DNA of 39,288 bases from Algoriphagus sp. (GTDB lineage: Bacteria; Bacteroidota; Bacteroidia; Cytophagales; Cyclobacteriaceae): assembly GCA_021298245.1 (NCBI GenBank), contig JAJTDZ010000028.1, positions 1-39,288 of the forward strand, in the 5' to 3' direction. Positions 9,540-18,352 of this stretch are shown here, piece after piece. Position 1 is the first letter of the stretch. Every line of letters begins with the position of its first letter. The notes under the pieces are model-generated. The model was not told the DNA's origin. It was given only the letters and a program-made list of their open reading frames with translations, and did no database searches. The position numbers and the translations under genes are program-made.

Positions 9540-12128
9540 TTACTGTTGGTTGATTTGAGAGAGTACTAAAACCAATGTGGCTAGTCCTGTAGTAACTCCA
9601 ACTAGTTCTCCCAAACGAATTGGGGATTTTGGACCTTTGCTTGGAATGATTACTTCGGCTCCAGGTTCTACTGTAGGGTAGTTTCTGACTCCAAAAACCC
9701 CTTTGGTGCGTTTTACAGCGCCATTGGCATAAACCACGTAGGTTTGTTTACGATTGGCTCGTCTATCAAAACCACCGGCCCCATTGATATAATACCGAAG
9801 GCCACGCCCTTGCTCGTGTCTTAGGGTAGTCGGATACACCACGTCACCACGGAGACGAACGGTCTGTAGGAGTTTGGGTACATTCAGAATGTCCCCTTCT
9901 TCGAGCACTAAATCTTCCTCAGAGCCAGGATTGGCTAGAATTTTTTCCAAGTTGATGGCTACGGCTTCCGATTCTTTAATTTTTACGGCTACCCCTGGCG
10001 TTTCTGCAGCAATTTGGTCCAAAGACTCTCGCTTGGCATCGTTTGCAAGTGAGTCTTTTTTCTCCACTTTTTCCTGAGGCAAATCTCTAAAAAGACGCTT
10101 CAACAATTCCTCTTGGGCTTCAGGATTGTTGGGGTCATCTTTTAGCAATTCCCGAAGCGCTTCCAGATTTTTCTGTCTCCGAACCTGTTCGGATTCCGTG
10201 TTAAAAAACTCTGTCTTTCGAATTAAGGTAGCCCCTTTGGTATAGGCAAATTGATTGACTCCGCCTGCGCGTTTGACTAGGTCGGAGATTCGATCTACGC
10301 TCGTTTGGATAGCAAAAATCCCAGGAGAGTTCACTTGACCTTCAACCGATACGAGTCGTTGCATGGTAAAATTGGCTCGCTTGCGCACTATCACTTGATC
10401 AAAAGGCTGCAAAGTAATGGCATTTGGGTTGAAGGATAGGTCGGAGTTGACTGCTGTGGTTAGGATGTCTGAAAGCGTGCCTCCATCGGAATCTTCAAGC
10501 CTTCTAGCAATTTCAATATCACTCAGATTAGCAGATTCTTGGAGTCCACCGGCAGTTAAAATCAATTCTTCAGGCGTCATTCCTGCAGCATAGGGATAAG
10601 TTCCGGGGCGTTTTACCTCTCCCAAAATCTGAATGTAACGTTCGTTTTGCACATCGTAAATGCTTGAAATACGCACCACATCTTCGCGTTGCAGGAGTAC
10701 ATCTGCTTGGCTACCAGCAAGCACGGCTTGAAGGTTGACTTCAAGCACTTCGGAACTTAAATCACTCTTGGTGCGCAGGATGCTCGCTCTCTGGGTGTAA
10801 GCATCACCTTTGAGTCCATCCGCATTTTTAATGAGTTGGGTAAGGGTAAGCCCTTCGGTCAAGGCAAAGGTGCCTGGTCTAAAAACTGCTCCTTTGATTT
10901 GAATCCGATTGCTGTAGCGGTCGATAATTCTTCCTACAGTCACTTCATCTCCTCCCTTTAGACTAAAAAGTCCCAATTGATTTTGGTAGACATCTGATAC
11001 GGAACGTTGATTTCCTGTAATGCGAGAAACCGAAATACGGTCCTTGAAGGCCAGGTCTGTAAATCCCCCCGCATAGCGCAGGAGGTCTTCTAAGTTGTCT
11101 TCAGCCGTAACTTCAAAAATTAGCGGACGCTTTACCTCGCCAAGCACTTTGACGCGTGCAATGTAGGGATTGACCAAAATGATATCTTGGTCTTGAAGTT
11201 GTACGTCTAAATTTGCCGTTCCATTGATAAGTAGGTCATACACATCAATTTCAGCAATTTTTTTATTGTTTCGGATAAGTTGAATGCCTCGTAAGGTACC
11301 GTTATCAGAAGGCCCTCCAGCGGCATACAGCGCATTGAAAACGGTAGAAAAGGCACTCAAGGTGAAGGTGCCAGGTAGGCGAACTTCGTTTAGAATATGG
11401 ACTTTGATAGTGCGGACATTTCCTAGAGTGACTTGCAAAAAGGTAGTAGGAGAATTTCCTAACAATCCTGTATAAAACGCCCCTACTCTAGTTTTGATGA
11501 TGTTTTCAGCTTCTTCTAGCGTTTTTCCCGAAACGGTGATTGGCCCAATGTTATCCAATAGGATAATGCCTTCTGGAGTGACGGTAGCTTCGTAATACTT
11601 TTCCGACTGCCCATAGATATCCACATAAATGAGGTCTCCAGGGCCCAATATGTAGTTGCTTGGGGTAGCCTGGTTAAGACTTGGCTCGAAACTTAGCCTT
11701 CTATTTTTTTGAAAAAACAGTTTGCTCCCAAACAGCAAGGAGTCTGGTTTTTCGGTTTCTGTAAGTTCTTCCACCTCCAACAGTCCTTTGGTAATGTCAT
11801 TGATATCTATTTGTGCTCTGTCCTCTCTTTTTGAAACTTTAGTAGATCTGGATTTACTTGTTCCTACACTTAAATTTTCAATCCTATTTCTCAATTTTTC
11901 TACTTCCCCCGAGGGCATGCCCCGCATTTGCGCCATCATCAGAAAATCGGTGCTACTCAAACCTGCGTCCTGTGCCCGCTTGACCAATTCTTCAATCTGA
12001 TCATCGCTGAGCTGGTCTACACGAATGGATGTGATGTCTACATTTTGTTGGGCATAAGTAGAAAATGGAACGAAGGCCCACAAAAAAAGTAAAAGAAAAA
12101 AGTAGGATGGTTTCAGGATAGACTTCAT
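9540..12128 (-). CDS. Wza-like polysaccharide export protein with six SLBB domains
   Basis: An 862-residue exporter, over twice the length of E. coli Wza. A signal peptide ends near residue 26 (FVPFSTYAQ). A helical region (LSDDQIEELVKRAQDAGLSS) precedes the Poly_export domain (YILGPGDLIYVDIYGQSEKY). Six SLBB-type repeats follow, each marked by a V-x-G-x-V-x-x-P-G-like core: ILNEVRLPGTF, VLGEVKRPLIF, IKGAVFRPGTF, ILGEVKRPGTY, VEGQVNSPGIF and LRGDVVYPTTL. The protein ends in a hydrophobic helix (ELVGVTTGLATLVLVLSQ). There is no lipobox cysteine. It should form the periplasmic/outer-membrane conduit. It is the first gene of the operon, with a candidate promoter about 70-80 bases upstream. Confidence 0.9.
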   Translation of the reverse strand: MKSILKPSYFFLLLFLWAFVPFSTYAQQNVDITSIRVDQLSDDQIEELVKRAQDAGLSSTDFLMMAQMRGMPSGEVEKLRNRIENLSVGTSKSRSTKVSKREDRAQIDINDITKGLLEVEELTETEKPDSLLFGSKLFFQKNRRLSFEPSLNQATPSNYILGPGDLIYVDIYGQSEKYYEATVTPEGIILLDNIGPITVSGKTLEEAENIIKTRVGAFYTGLLGNSPTTFLQVTLGNVRTIKVHILNEVRLPGTFTLSAFSTVFNALYAAGGPSDNGTLRGIQLIRNNKKIAEIDVYDLLINGTANLDVQLQDQDIILVNPYIARVKVLGEVKRPLIFEVTAEDNLEDLLRYAGGFTDLAFKDRISVSRITGNQRSVSDVYQNQLGLFSLKGGDEVTVGRIIDRYSNRIQIKGAVFRPGTFALTEGLTLTQLIKNADGLKGDAYTQRASILRTKSDLSSEVLEVNLQAVLAGSQADVLLQREDVVRISSIYDVQNERYIQILGEVKRPGTYPYAAGMTPEELILTAGGLQESANLSDIEIARRLEDSDGGTLSDILTTAVNSDLSFNPNAITLQPFDQVIVRKRANFTMQRLVSVEGQVNSPGIFAIQTSVDRISDLVKRAGGVNQFAYTKGATLIRKTEFFNTESEQVRRQKNLEALRELLKDDPNNPEAQEELLKRLFRDLPQEKVEKKDSLANDAKRESLDQIAAETPGVAVKIKESEAVAINLEKILANPGSEEDLVLEEGDILNVPKLLQTVRLRGDVVYPTTLRHEQGRGLRYYINGAGGFDRRANRKQTYVVYANGAVKRTKGVFGVRNYPTVEPGAEVIIPSKGPKSPIRLGELVGVTTGLATLVLVLSQINQQ

Positions 12129-12429
12129 ATTAATTAAGAAATTCAGAAGGGGATTTGAAAATCTAATGGATAAAAATCCATTTATTTCATCATTCTACCA
12201 AATCTATTCTTGGGTTTGAATAGTAGAAGGCCTTTTTTTGGCTCGATAAAATGTTTCTGAACATTCCATTAGGCTCCTGCATTTCTTTCGTATAGCCAAT
12301 CTGGAATGAATTTTTTAATCAGAAATGCAGCCGAATATTACTTATTTATCCTAAGAAAGAAAAAAGGAAGATTTGCATATGGATACTCCAATCAAAGACC
12401 TTTTCGTTACTTTGTTTTAATATTGTGGT
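12129..12429. other. Divergent intergenic region between wza-like gene and gldB
   Basis: About 300 bases without a convincing gene. On the minus strand TAGATTTG (12199-12206) is a perfect Bacteroidota -7 element for the polysaccharide operon. A hairpin in its presumed leader pairs AATGGAT (12165-12171) with ATCCATT (12176-12182). Nearer gldB are a hairpin AATGTT/AACATT (12250-12265), a repeat CATTCCA/TGGAATG (12262-12268 and 12302-12308), and a perfect 10-bp inverted repeat CTGCATTTCT/AGAAATGCAG (12277-12286 and 12321-12330). The last two interleave, a pseudoknot-like order. What they do is unknown. Confidence 0.5.
12199..12206 (-). promoter_or_regulatory. Candidate -7 promoter element of the polysaccharide operon
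   Basis: The minus strand reads TAGATTTG, a full match to the TAnnTTTG -7 element of Bacteroidota primary-sigma promoters. It would give a leader of about 65 bases before the ATG at 12128. A good TTG -33 element at the 19-base spacing is missing (CTTC is there instead), so it is only a candidate. Confidence 0.4.
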
Positions 12430-13434
12430 ATGCGTCCAATCTTAATTAGTAGTTTTTTTTTCTTGCTATGTGCGGGATGTTCTAGTAACTCGGATGAGGC
12501 TACCTGTGCCTTAGATGAAGAGATCCTATCGGAAAAAGTAAAGGTAAACGTGGTTCGCTTGGAAAAAGAATTCTTTACTTCTTCCAGCAAGGAAGAAATG
12601 TTGAATTTACTGGATACCTATCCTGATTTTGCGACTAAAGTTTTAGATTTAGAGGCCTATCCCAACAAGGATTCTTTGGCTCGCGCCTTGGTATTGGCAC
12701 AAGAGGACAGCTCCATGCAAGCGTTGAATCGTGCGGTAGGAGACGAATTTGCTGACTTTTCCGATATCACTAAAGACCTTGAAAACGCCTTTACTTATTT
12801 GAAATGGCATTATCCTGGCTTTAAGGTGCCTAAAGTATATACTTACGTTTCTGGATTTGGAATGGACTTGCTTATTGAAGAAGAAACCATAGTAATAGGA
12901 TTGGATTATTTTTTACCAAGCGATCATAAGTTTCAACCTGATTTACCGGTCTACATGAAAGCTCGGTACCAAAGAGAATATTTGGTGCCTATGATTGTAT
13001 TGGCCATTTCCTCTAGGTACAATGAGGTAGATCCCAAGGACAATACCCTCTTGGCGGAGATGATTTATTTTGGGAAAGCCTATCATTTTGTAAAATCCAT
13101 TATGCCCTGCACTTCCGATCAGTTTATTATTGGCTATATGCCCGATCAACTCGCTTCCTGTTGGGAAAATGAAGATGTGATTTGGACCCACTTTATTGAA
13201 AATGAATTGTTGTTTGAGACGAATCCCTTTGAAATCCGAAAATATATAGGAGAAGCTCCTTTTACGGATGCCATTAGCTCAGAAGCCCCGGGCCGTTTGG
13301 GCCGTTGGGTGGGGTGGAATATCGTAGAACAGTATCAGGAAAAAGAGGGGATAAGTTTAGTTGAACTCATGGCAGAAGCCAATGCTGAAAAAATCTTCAG
13401 GGATTCTAAATATAGACCTCAAAAGCCAGAGTAA
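12430..13434 (+). CDS. gldB: Gliding motility lipoprotein GldB
   Basis: A 334-residue lipoprotein: a hydrophobic signal segment followed by Cys17 in FLLCAGCSSNSDE. The body matches the GldB family: VKVNVVRLEKEFF near the start, a middle region WHYPGFKVPKVYTYVSGFG and VIGLDYFLPSD, and a C-terminal GRLGRWVGWNIVEQY. GldB is an essential membrane lipoprotein of Bacteroidota gliding and of the linked type IX secretion machinery; its exact biochemical role is not known. Homologues also occur in non-gliding species. The gene stands alone, divergent from the polysaccharide operon and convergent with nth (22-bp gap). The lipobox has a cysteine at the -3 position, which is unusual. Confidence 0.9.
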   Translation: MRPILISSFFFLLCAGCSSNSDEATCALDEEILSEKVKVNVVRLEKEFFTSSSKEEMLNLLDTYPDFATKVLDLEAYPNKDSLARALVLAQEDSSMQALNRAVGDEFADFSDITKDLENAFTYLKWHYPGFKVPKVYTYVSGFGMDLLIEEETIVIGLDYFLPSDHKFQPDLPVYMKARYQREYLVPMIVLAISSRYNEVDPKDNTLLAEMIYFGKAYHFVKSIMPCTSDQFIIGYMPDQLASCWENEDVIWTHFIENELLFETNPFEIRKYIGEAPFTDAISSEAPGRLGRWVGWNIVEQYQEKEGISLVELMAEANAEKIFRDSKYRPQKPE

Positions 13435-13456
13435 TTCTATTTGCCTTTTATGAAAG

Positions 13457-14122
13457 TTAAATTTGGCTATGAGAGGATTTTCCCTTCATTTTCTCATAGA
13501 ATTTGCATAAGAAGGCAATCTGGCACGTTTCGCATGTAGGTTTTCTGGCCAAACAGGTATAGCGCCCATGGAGGATAAGCCAGTGGTGAGCTTGATGGAT
13601 GTGATGTTTTGGCAAGTGTTTTACCAATTGTTTTTCAACTTCTAAAGGCGTTTTGGCCGTAAGCGGGACCAGGCCAATGCGCCGGGATACCCGATAGACG
13701 TGGGTGTCTACAGCCATGTGGGGTTGCTGCCACACTACAGAGGTAATTACATGGGCAGTTTTTCTGCCTACTCCAGGCAATTGTACCAATTCTTCTACCG
13801 TAGAGGGCACCTCTCCCCCAAATTTTTCCATAAGCATTTTTCCTAAGCCCATGAGGTGCTTGGTTTTATTGTTGGGGTAGGAAATGGAGCGGATATAAGG
13901 AAAAAGTTCATCGAAATGGGTAGCTGCCAAATGTGCAGGAGTGGGGAAGCGCTGGAATAGTTGGGGCGTAACCAGGTTGACCCGCTTGTCAGTACATTGA
14001 GCAGATAGCACTACGGCTACTAGCAACTGAAAAGGATTTTCATAAGCCAATTCCGTTTCAGCTGAAGGCATGTTTTCCGAAAAATAGGATATAAATGCCT
14101 CGTACCGTTGCTTTTTGTTCAT
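13457..14122 (-). CDS. nth: Endonuclease III (DNA glycosylase/AP lyase)
   Basis: Removes oxidised pyrimidines from DNA and cleaves at the abasic site in base-excision repair. The helix-hairpin-helix is LPGVGRKTAHV, containing the catalytic lysine; the catalytic aspartate is in VDTHVYR. The [4Fe-4S] ligands form C-x6-C-x2-C-x5-C in CLARKPTCETCQIAFLC near the C-terminus. The ATG at 14122 (MNKKQRYEAF) is chosen because E. coli Nth begins the same way; an upstream ATG at 14173 would add 17 residues unlike the family. The gene lies just downstream of the m5C methyltransferase gene on the same strand and is probably co-transcribed. Confidence 0.95.
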   Translation of the reverse strand: MNKKQRYEAFISYFSENMPSAETELAYENPFQLLVAVVLSAQCTDKRVNLVTPQLFQRFPTPAHLAATHFDELFPYIRSISYPNNKTKHLMGLGKMLMEKFGGEVPSTVEELVQLPGVGRKTAHVITSVVWQQPHMAVDTHVYRVSRRIGLVPLTAKTPLEVEKQLVKHLPKHHIHQAHHWLILHGRYTCLARKPTCETCQIAFLCKFYEKMKGKSSHSQI

Positions 14123-14185
14123 GTCTAAAGATAAGAAATCTATGTGAGGGTAAATCCTCAGGTCAAGCCTCAAAAAAAAAGAAAG

Positions 14186-15577
14186 TTAACCGTTAGGGTT
14201 TTCCATGCGTATTCTCCATTCTTTGGGATAATAATTGTTTACCCGCTTATCCAATTTTTTGACCCATCCTAAAGGTAAATTACGATAGGTAAGTAAGACC
14301 CATCCTGAAGGAGCTTGTTCCAAAGGAAAATCTTTTTTACGGAGAAAGTCTAAAGACTCTTCTTTGGAAAGTTCAAGGCTCGGAAAGTGAAATTTTGGTA
14401 GGGTGGAAATGGCCCATTCGTGGCTTGGGATCCATTCTTTGCCTTGCTTTTTCCCCAACTCCACCCCAAAGTAGCGCACGTTGAGCGTGCGTAGGAGAGA
14501 CGCTACCTCTTTGGAAAAGGATTTTTGAATACGAAATAGATTTTCTTGGAAAAGGAAATAGCTCCCTTTTCCATCTAGCCCCAACTCCTCCTCTAGGGCT
14601 TGCCCCTCTTTTTCTCCCACGGGTTTTACCTGGGAGACTCGCTGTTCTTTTTTAGATTTTGCTGCCTTTGTTCCAAAAGATTCGGGACGTTGTAGAATGG
14701 AAAAAAAGAATCCTTCCCCCTCTACCCGGTGGGGATAAAACCTGTAACCATAGGCTTGACCCTCCTCTGTATCAAAACGGGACTCTTCTATTCCCCAACT
14801 TGGATCAAGCGGGATACGGACAGGAGTGAAGGCAAATTCTTCTAAAAGTGCAGAAATCACCCCTTCATTTTCTTTTCGGTTAAAGGTACAAGTGGAATAA
14901 ATGAGGTAGCCCCCTCCTTTTACTAGGCTTGCAGCTTTATCTAGGATGCGCTTTTGACGAAGACAACAAAGGGCCACGTGTTCTTCGGACCATTCTTCCC
15001 GGGCTTGGGGATCTTTTCTAAACATGCCTTCTCCAGAGCAAGGGGCGTCTACCAATACCAAATCAAAAAATCCTTCCAAAGGCGTAAAATGCTCTGGATC
15101 ATTTTGGCTGACCAACACGTTCCCTAGTCCCCATTTGATGATATTTTCTTTGAGGATTTGTGCCCGCGCTTGAATCACCTCGTTGGCGACTAAGAATCCT
15201 TCTTCCCCCAAATAAGAAGAAAGTAGAGTACTTTTTCCCCCTGGAGCCGCCGCCAGGTCCAAGTATATTCCCTTGGGAATGCCGAGCTGATGCAGGGCAT
15301 ATTCGATGATCATGGAGGAAGCTTCTTGCACATAATATGCCCCAGCATGAAAAGCAGGATCTAGGGTGAAGCTAGGTCGCTCATCAAGATAAAAACCGGT
15401 TTTTGTCCAGGGGATAGGCCTTTTTCCAAGACTACGTGCAAATGGCTTGGCAGGATTGCAGCGTATGGAGATTTTTGGAGCCTGCAACAAGACTTCTTTC
15501 AATCTAATTGCCTCTTCATCTCCTAGCAAGCTGCTCAGTTGAGCGAGAAAGTCTTCGGGAAGGGGAGGAGTTGACAT
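14186..15577 (-). CDS. RsmB/RsmF-family rRNA cytosine-C5 methyltransferase (NOL1/NOP2/Sun)
   Basis: A 463-residue SAM-dependent RNA m5C methyltransferase. The SAM loop is LDLAAAPGGKSTLLSSYL near residue 105. The two conserved cysteines are in DAPCSGEGMFRKD (motif IV) and YSTCTFNRKENEG (motif VI); one forms the covalent bond to cytosine and the other releases the product. GEGMFRKD and the C-terminal RNA-binding (PUA-like) region ending SGWVLLTYRNLPLGWVKKL favour the RsmF/YebU branch, which modifies 16S rRNA, over RsmB. The exact target base is inferred from the family. There is a 98-base gap, with a poly-G tract, from the upstream ATPase gene. Confidence 0.9.
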   Translation of the reverse strand: MSTPPLPEDFLAQLSSLLGDEEAIRLKEVLLQAPKISIRCNPAKPFARSLGKRPIPWTKTGFYLDERPSFTLDPAFHAGAYYVQEASSMIIEYALHQLGIPKGIYLDLAAAPGGKSTLLSSYLGEEGFLVANEVIQARAQILKENIIKWGLGNVLVSQNDPEHFTPLEGFFDLVLVDAPCSGEGMFRKDPQAREEWSEEHVALCCLRQKRILDKAASLVKGGGYLIYSTCTFNRKENEGVISALLEEFAFTPVRIPLDPSWGIEESRFDTEEGQAYGYRFYPHRVEGEGFFFSILQRPESFGTKAAKSKKEQRVSQVKPVGEKEGQALEEELGLDGKGSYFLFQENLFRIQKSFSKEVASLLRTLNVRYFGVELGKKQGKEWIPSHEWAISTLPKFHFPSLELSKEESLDFLRKKDFPLEQAPSGWVLLTYRNLPLGWVKKLDKRVNNYYPKEWRIRMENPNG

Positions 15578-15638
15578 GTTTCAAAGATAGGTGTTCCAAA
15601 AAAAGCTACAGCAGCAAGGAGGATAAAATCTCGAAGTC

Positions 15639-15653
15639 GGGGGGAGGGGGGGG
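15639..15653 (+). repeat. Poly-G tract (G6-A-G8)
   Basis: Six G, one A and eight G lie in the 98-base spacer between the AAA+ ATPase gene and the m5C methyltransferase gene. Homopolymers of this length are rare in this AT-leaning sequence and can slip during replication. It is upstream of the methyltransferase start, where a length change could alter promoter geometry. No effect can be shown from the sequence. Confidence 0.8.
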
Positions 15654-15675
15654 ATTACAGGAAAATGGAAAGCAA

Positions 15676-17205
15676 TTAATTGTCGTCCTCTTCCTCATCT
15701 AAGTCCTCCTCCCCTTCTGTTCCCAAGTCAAACATGGAGCTGAAGAGGTCTTTGAACTGCAAGCCTGTGTCCAGAATTTTTCTGCTCAATTGAGAATATT
15801 CGGCTAATCCATGAAGAGCAAATTCCATATAAAATTCTTTTTCTTTTTCTGGGAGGTGCTGCACTACTTCGGTGACCAGTTCTTCCAATCCAGGCACAGA
15901 AAGAAGTAGAGATTTATATTCTTTATTGGAAAGGGAGCTTAACATATCCAGATGATTGCCTTCCCCAAACCAGGCAAGTGTTTTTTGGTAGGGATTGTTG
16001 CTTTTCTCTTTTTTCTTTTGTTCTGGAGAAGGAAAATAGGAGACAAATAGGCTGCGGATTGCTTTTCCAATGAGGTTGTAAGCTACCAAGCCCGCGCCCT
16101 CTTGTTCTCCCTCATAGACCAGCTCCACTTTACCGGTGATGGCAGGAATCACCCCCAGTAAATCTACGATTCGTACCAGTGTATCTGTTTCTTTGTTGAG
16201 GTACATTCTTCTTTCTGCTGCCGAAATGAGATTTTCATAAGCAGAGATAGTTAATCGAGCCGAAACCCCACTTTTCTCATCCACGTATTCTGAGTGCCGT
16301 GCCTCTACAGCAATCTGCTCAATCAAATCTTTCATAACCTCAGGCACGTGGATCTTGGACAAGGGCTTACCAGAAAGTCTGGCTTCTTGGGCAGTAATTT
16401 TTTTACTTATGTCGATGGACCTAGGATAATGGGTAATGATTTGACTTTCAATTCTATCTTTAAGTGGTGTCACGATGCTGCCTCGATTGGTATAATCTTC
16501 GGGGTTAGCAGTGAAGACAAATTGAATATCCAGAGGCAAGCGTAATTTAAATCCACGGATTTGGATATCCCCTTCCTGCAGGATATTGAATAAGGCCACT
16601 TGGATTCTTGCTTGGAGGTCAGGGAGTTCGTTGATCACAAAAAGGCAGCGGTTGGATCTAGGCACCAGTCCATAATGAATCACCCGTTCGTCGTTGTAAC
16701 TCAGCTTCAGCGTTGCCGCTTTGATGGGATCTACATCCCCAATCAAGTCGGCTACGGAAACGTCCGGGGTAGCCAATTTTTCAGTATATCGATCTTCTCT
16801 ATGCAGCCAGGCGATGGGACTATCCTCCCCTTTTTCTTCAAGAATAGCGCTTGCAAAGGAAGTCAGGGGCAGCAAGGGATCTTCATTGAGTTCAGACCCG
16901 TAGAGTACCGGGACATATTCGTCGAGAAGGAGAGTCATCATTCGAGCGATTCGGGTCTTGGCTTGACCTCGTAATCCCAGTAAATTGATGTTGTGTCGAG
17001 AAAGAATGGCACGCTCAATATCCGGAATCACGGTATCCTCGTAGCCCCAAATTCCCTCAAATACATTCTCTTTATTTTTTAATTTTTCAATAAGGTTGTC
17101 CCTAAGTTCTTCTTTGATGGACTTGGGGGTATATCCAGATGCCTTGAGTTGGCCAAGGGTTTTTAGTTGTAAGCGCTGCGTGCTGGAAAGCTGGGAGTAG
17201 TCCAT
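15676..17205 (-). CDS. ChlI/MoxR-like AAA+ ATPase
   Basis: An AAA+ ATPase of about 509 residues. Walker A is GLRGQAKTR (GxxGxAKT, as in MoxR proteins). The Walker B position reads LFVINELPDL, with Asn in place of the usual Asp before the catalytic Glu. Sensor 1 is in FTANPEDYTNRG and an arginine-finger region in TPLKDRIES. The C-terminus is strongly acidic (EGEEDLDEEEDDN). Such ATPases work with VWA proteins as chaperone-like or metal-insertion machines; the substrate here is unknown. Proteins like this are often labelled magnesium chelatase or sigma-54 regulator, but neither role is supported here. ATG at 17205 starts one base after the VWA stop; the ATG at 17244 would overlap by 38 bp. Confidence 0.85.
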   Translation of the reverse strand: MDYSQLSSTQRLQLKTLGQLKASGYTPKSIKEELRDNLIEKLKNKENVFEGIWGYEDTVIPDIERAILSRHNINLLGLRGQAKTRIARMMTLLLDEYVPVLYGSELNEDPLLPLTSFASAILEEKGEDSPIAWLHREDRYTEKLATPDVSVADLIGDVDPIKAATLKLSYNDERVIHYGLVPRSNRCLFVINELPDLQARIQVALFNILQEGDIQIRGFKLRLPLDIQFVFTANPEDYTNRGSIVTPLKDRIESQIITHYPRSIDISKKITAQEARLSGKPLSKIHVPEVMKDLIEQIAVEARHSEYVDEKSGVSARLTISAYENLISAAERRMYLNKETDTLVRIVDLLGVIPAITGKVELVYEGEQEGAGLVAYNLIGKAIRSLFVSYFPSPEQKKKEKSNNPYQKTLAWFGEGNHLDMLSSLSNKEYKSLLLSVPGLEELVTEVVQHLPEKEKEFYMEFALHGLAEYSQLSRKILDTGLQFKDLFSSMFDLGTEGEEDLDEEEDDN

Positions 17206-17206
17206 G

Positions 17207-18307
17207 TTAAAAGCGTTTGGATCGGTTTCGTTTGTAGTCTTCAAAAATTACCTCGCCCAGCCCTTTCAAACTGCTGTAATACGCATTGCCTTGGTTTGCT
17301 TGGGTAAATTCTTTTACAAATTCCTTGAGGTAAGGATCTGAGGCAATCATAAAGGTGGTTACGGGAATATTCAATTTTCTGCACCTCGCAGCAAGTTTTA
17401 GGGTTTCTGCCAAAATCTTGCTATCGATGCCGAAGGAGTTTTTGTAGTACTTGATGCCTACTTTCAGGCAAGTAGGCTTGCCATCGGTAATCATAAATAT
17501 TTGTTTGTTTGGGTTTTTTCTCCTGCGAAGCAAGTCCATGGCCAGCTCTAAGCCTGCCACCGTGTTGGTATGGTAGGGCCCTACTTGCAAAAAAGGCAGG
17601 TCTTTGAGCTCAATCTGCCAGGCATCGTTACCAAAAACGATGATGTCTAAGGTATCTTTCGGGTACCTGGTCTTGATCAATTCGGCCAAAGCCATGGCTA
17701 CCTTTTTGGCAGGGGTGATCCGGTCCTCGCCATACAAAATCATGGAGTGAGAGATGTCTATCATCAGCACGGTGGAGGTTTGGGAGCGATGCTCCTTTTC
17801 TACCACCTCCAAGTCATCCTCGGTGAGTAGGTATTCTCCAGATAGGCCATGCTTGGCCTGAGCATTCCTCAGGGACTCGGTGAGCGCAATTTGATCCAAA
17901 TTGTCTCCAAAGGTATATCCTCTACGGTCCGTACTCCTTTCGTCTCCTTGTCCCGAAAGTGTGGTTTTATGTTGACCCGCCTTGCTGCGTTTGAGTTTGC
18001 CAAAAATCTCCTCTAAGGCTCTCTTTCTAATGCTTTGTTCTGTTTTACTTGTAGCCTGAAGTTTTCCTTCTGGATTATCTTCTGACAAATACCCTTTGGA
18101 TTTTAAGTCTTCAATGAAGTCACCTATGCCATAGTTGGGTTCTGTAAGTTGGTAACGTTTATCTAAGTTACTCAACCAACTTAGGGCCTCGGATACATCC
18201 CCTCCCGTCATGGAAATCAATTGAAGAAATAGGGACAAAAGATTTTCAAAGGTGTTTTTTTGCGGATCTGTGACAGGTACAAATTGAGTAAAACGTACAC
18301 CTTTCAT
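17207..18307 (-). CDS. VWA-domain protein, partner of the AAA+ ATPase
   Basis: A 366-residue soluble protein without signal peptide or membrane span. The VWA domain covers about residues 178-360 with a complete metal-ion (MIDAS) site: D184-x-S-x-S188 in MIDISHSM, the threonine in HTNTVAG, and the aspartate in MITDGKP. Residues 1-170 are helical and charged and not assigned to a known family. It is directly upstream of, and coupled to, the ChlI-like ATPase gene, matching the MoxR-VWA pairing in which the VWA protein recruits the substrate or metal ion. It is likely cytoplasmic. The target is unknown. Confidence 0.88.
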   Translation of the reverse strand: MKGVRFTQFVPVTDPQKNTFENLLSLFLQLISMTGGDVSEALSWLSNLDKRYQLTEPNYGIGDFIEDLKSKGYLSEDNPEGKLQATSKTEQSIRKRALEEIFGKLKRSKAGQHKTTLSGQGDERSTDRRGYTFGDNLDQIALTESLRNAQAKHGLSGEYLLTEDDLEVVEKEHRSQTSTVLMIDISHSMILYGEDRITPAKKVAMALAELIKTRYPKDTLDIIVFGNDAWQIELKDLPFLQVGPYHTNTVAGLELAMDLLRRRKNPNKQIFMITDGKPTCLKVGIKYYKNSFGIDSKILAETLKLAARCRKLNIPVTTFMIASDPYLKEFVKEFTQANQGNAYYSSLKGLGEVIFEDYKRNRSKRF

Positions 18308-18352
18308 GCTTCTGGAGTAGAACTTTAGGGATAAGTAAAAAATTTAATAATT

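Noticed and set aside
12379..12420. A 13-codon ORF (MDTPIKDLFVTLF) just upstream of gldB
   Set aside because: No sign of a regulatory leader such as runs of one amino-acid codon or attenuator stems after it; such short frames occur by chance.
15676..18307. Magnesium chelatase for (bacterio)chlorophyll synthesis
   Set aside because: No ChlH/BchH or other chlorophyll genes are in the window and ChlI-like/VWA pairs occur widely in non-photosynthetic bacteria.
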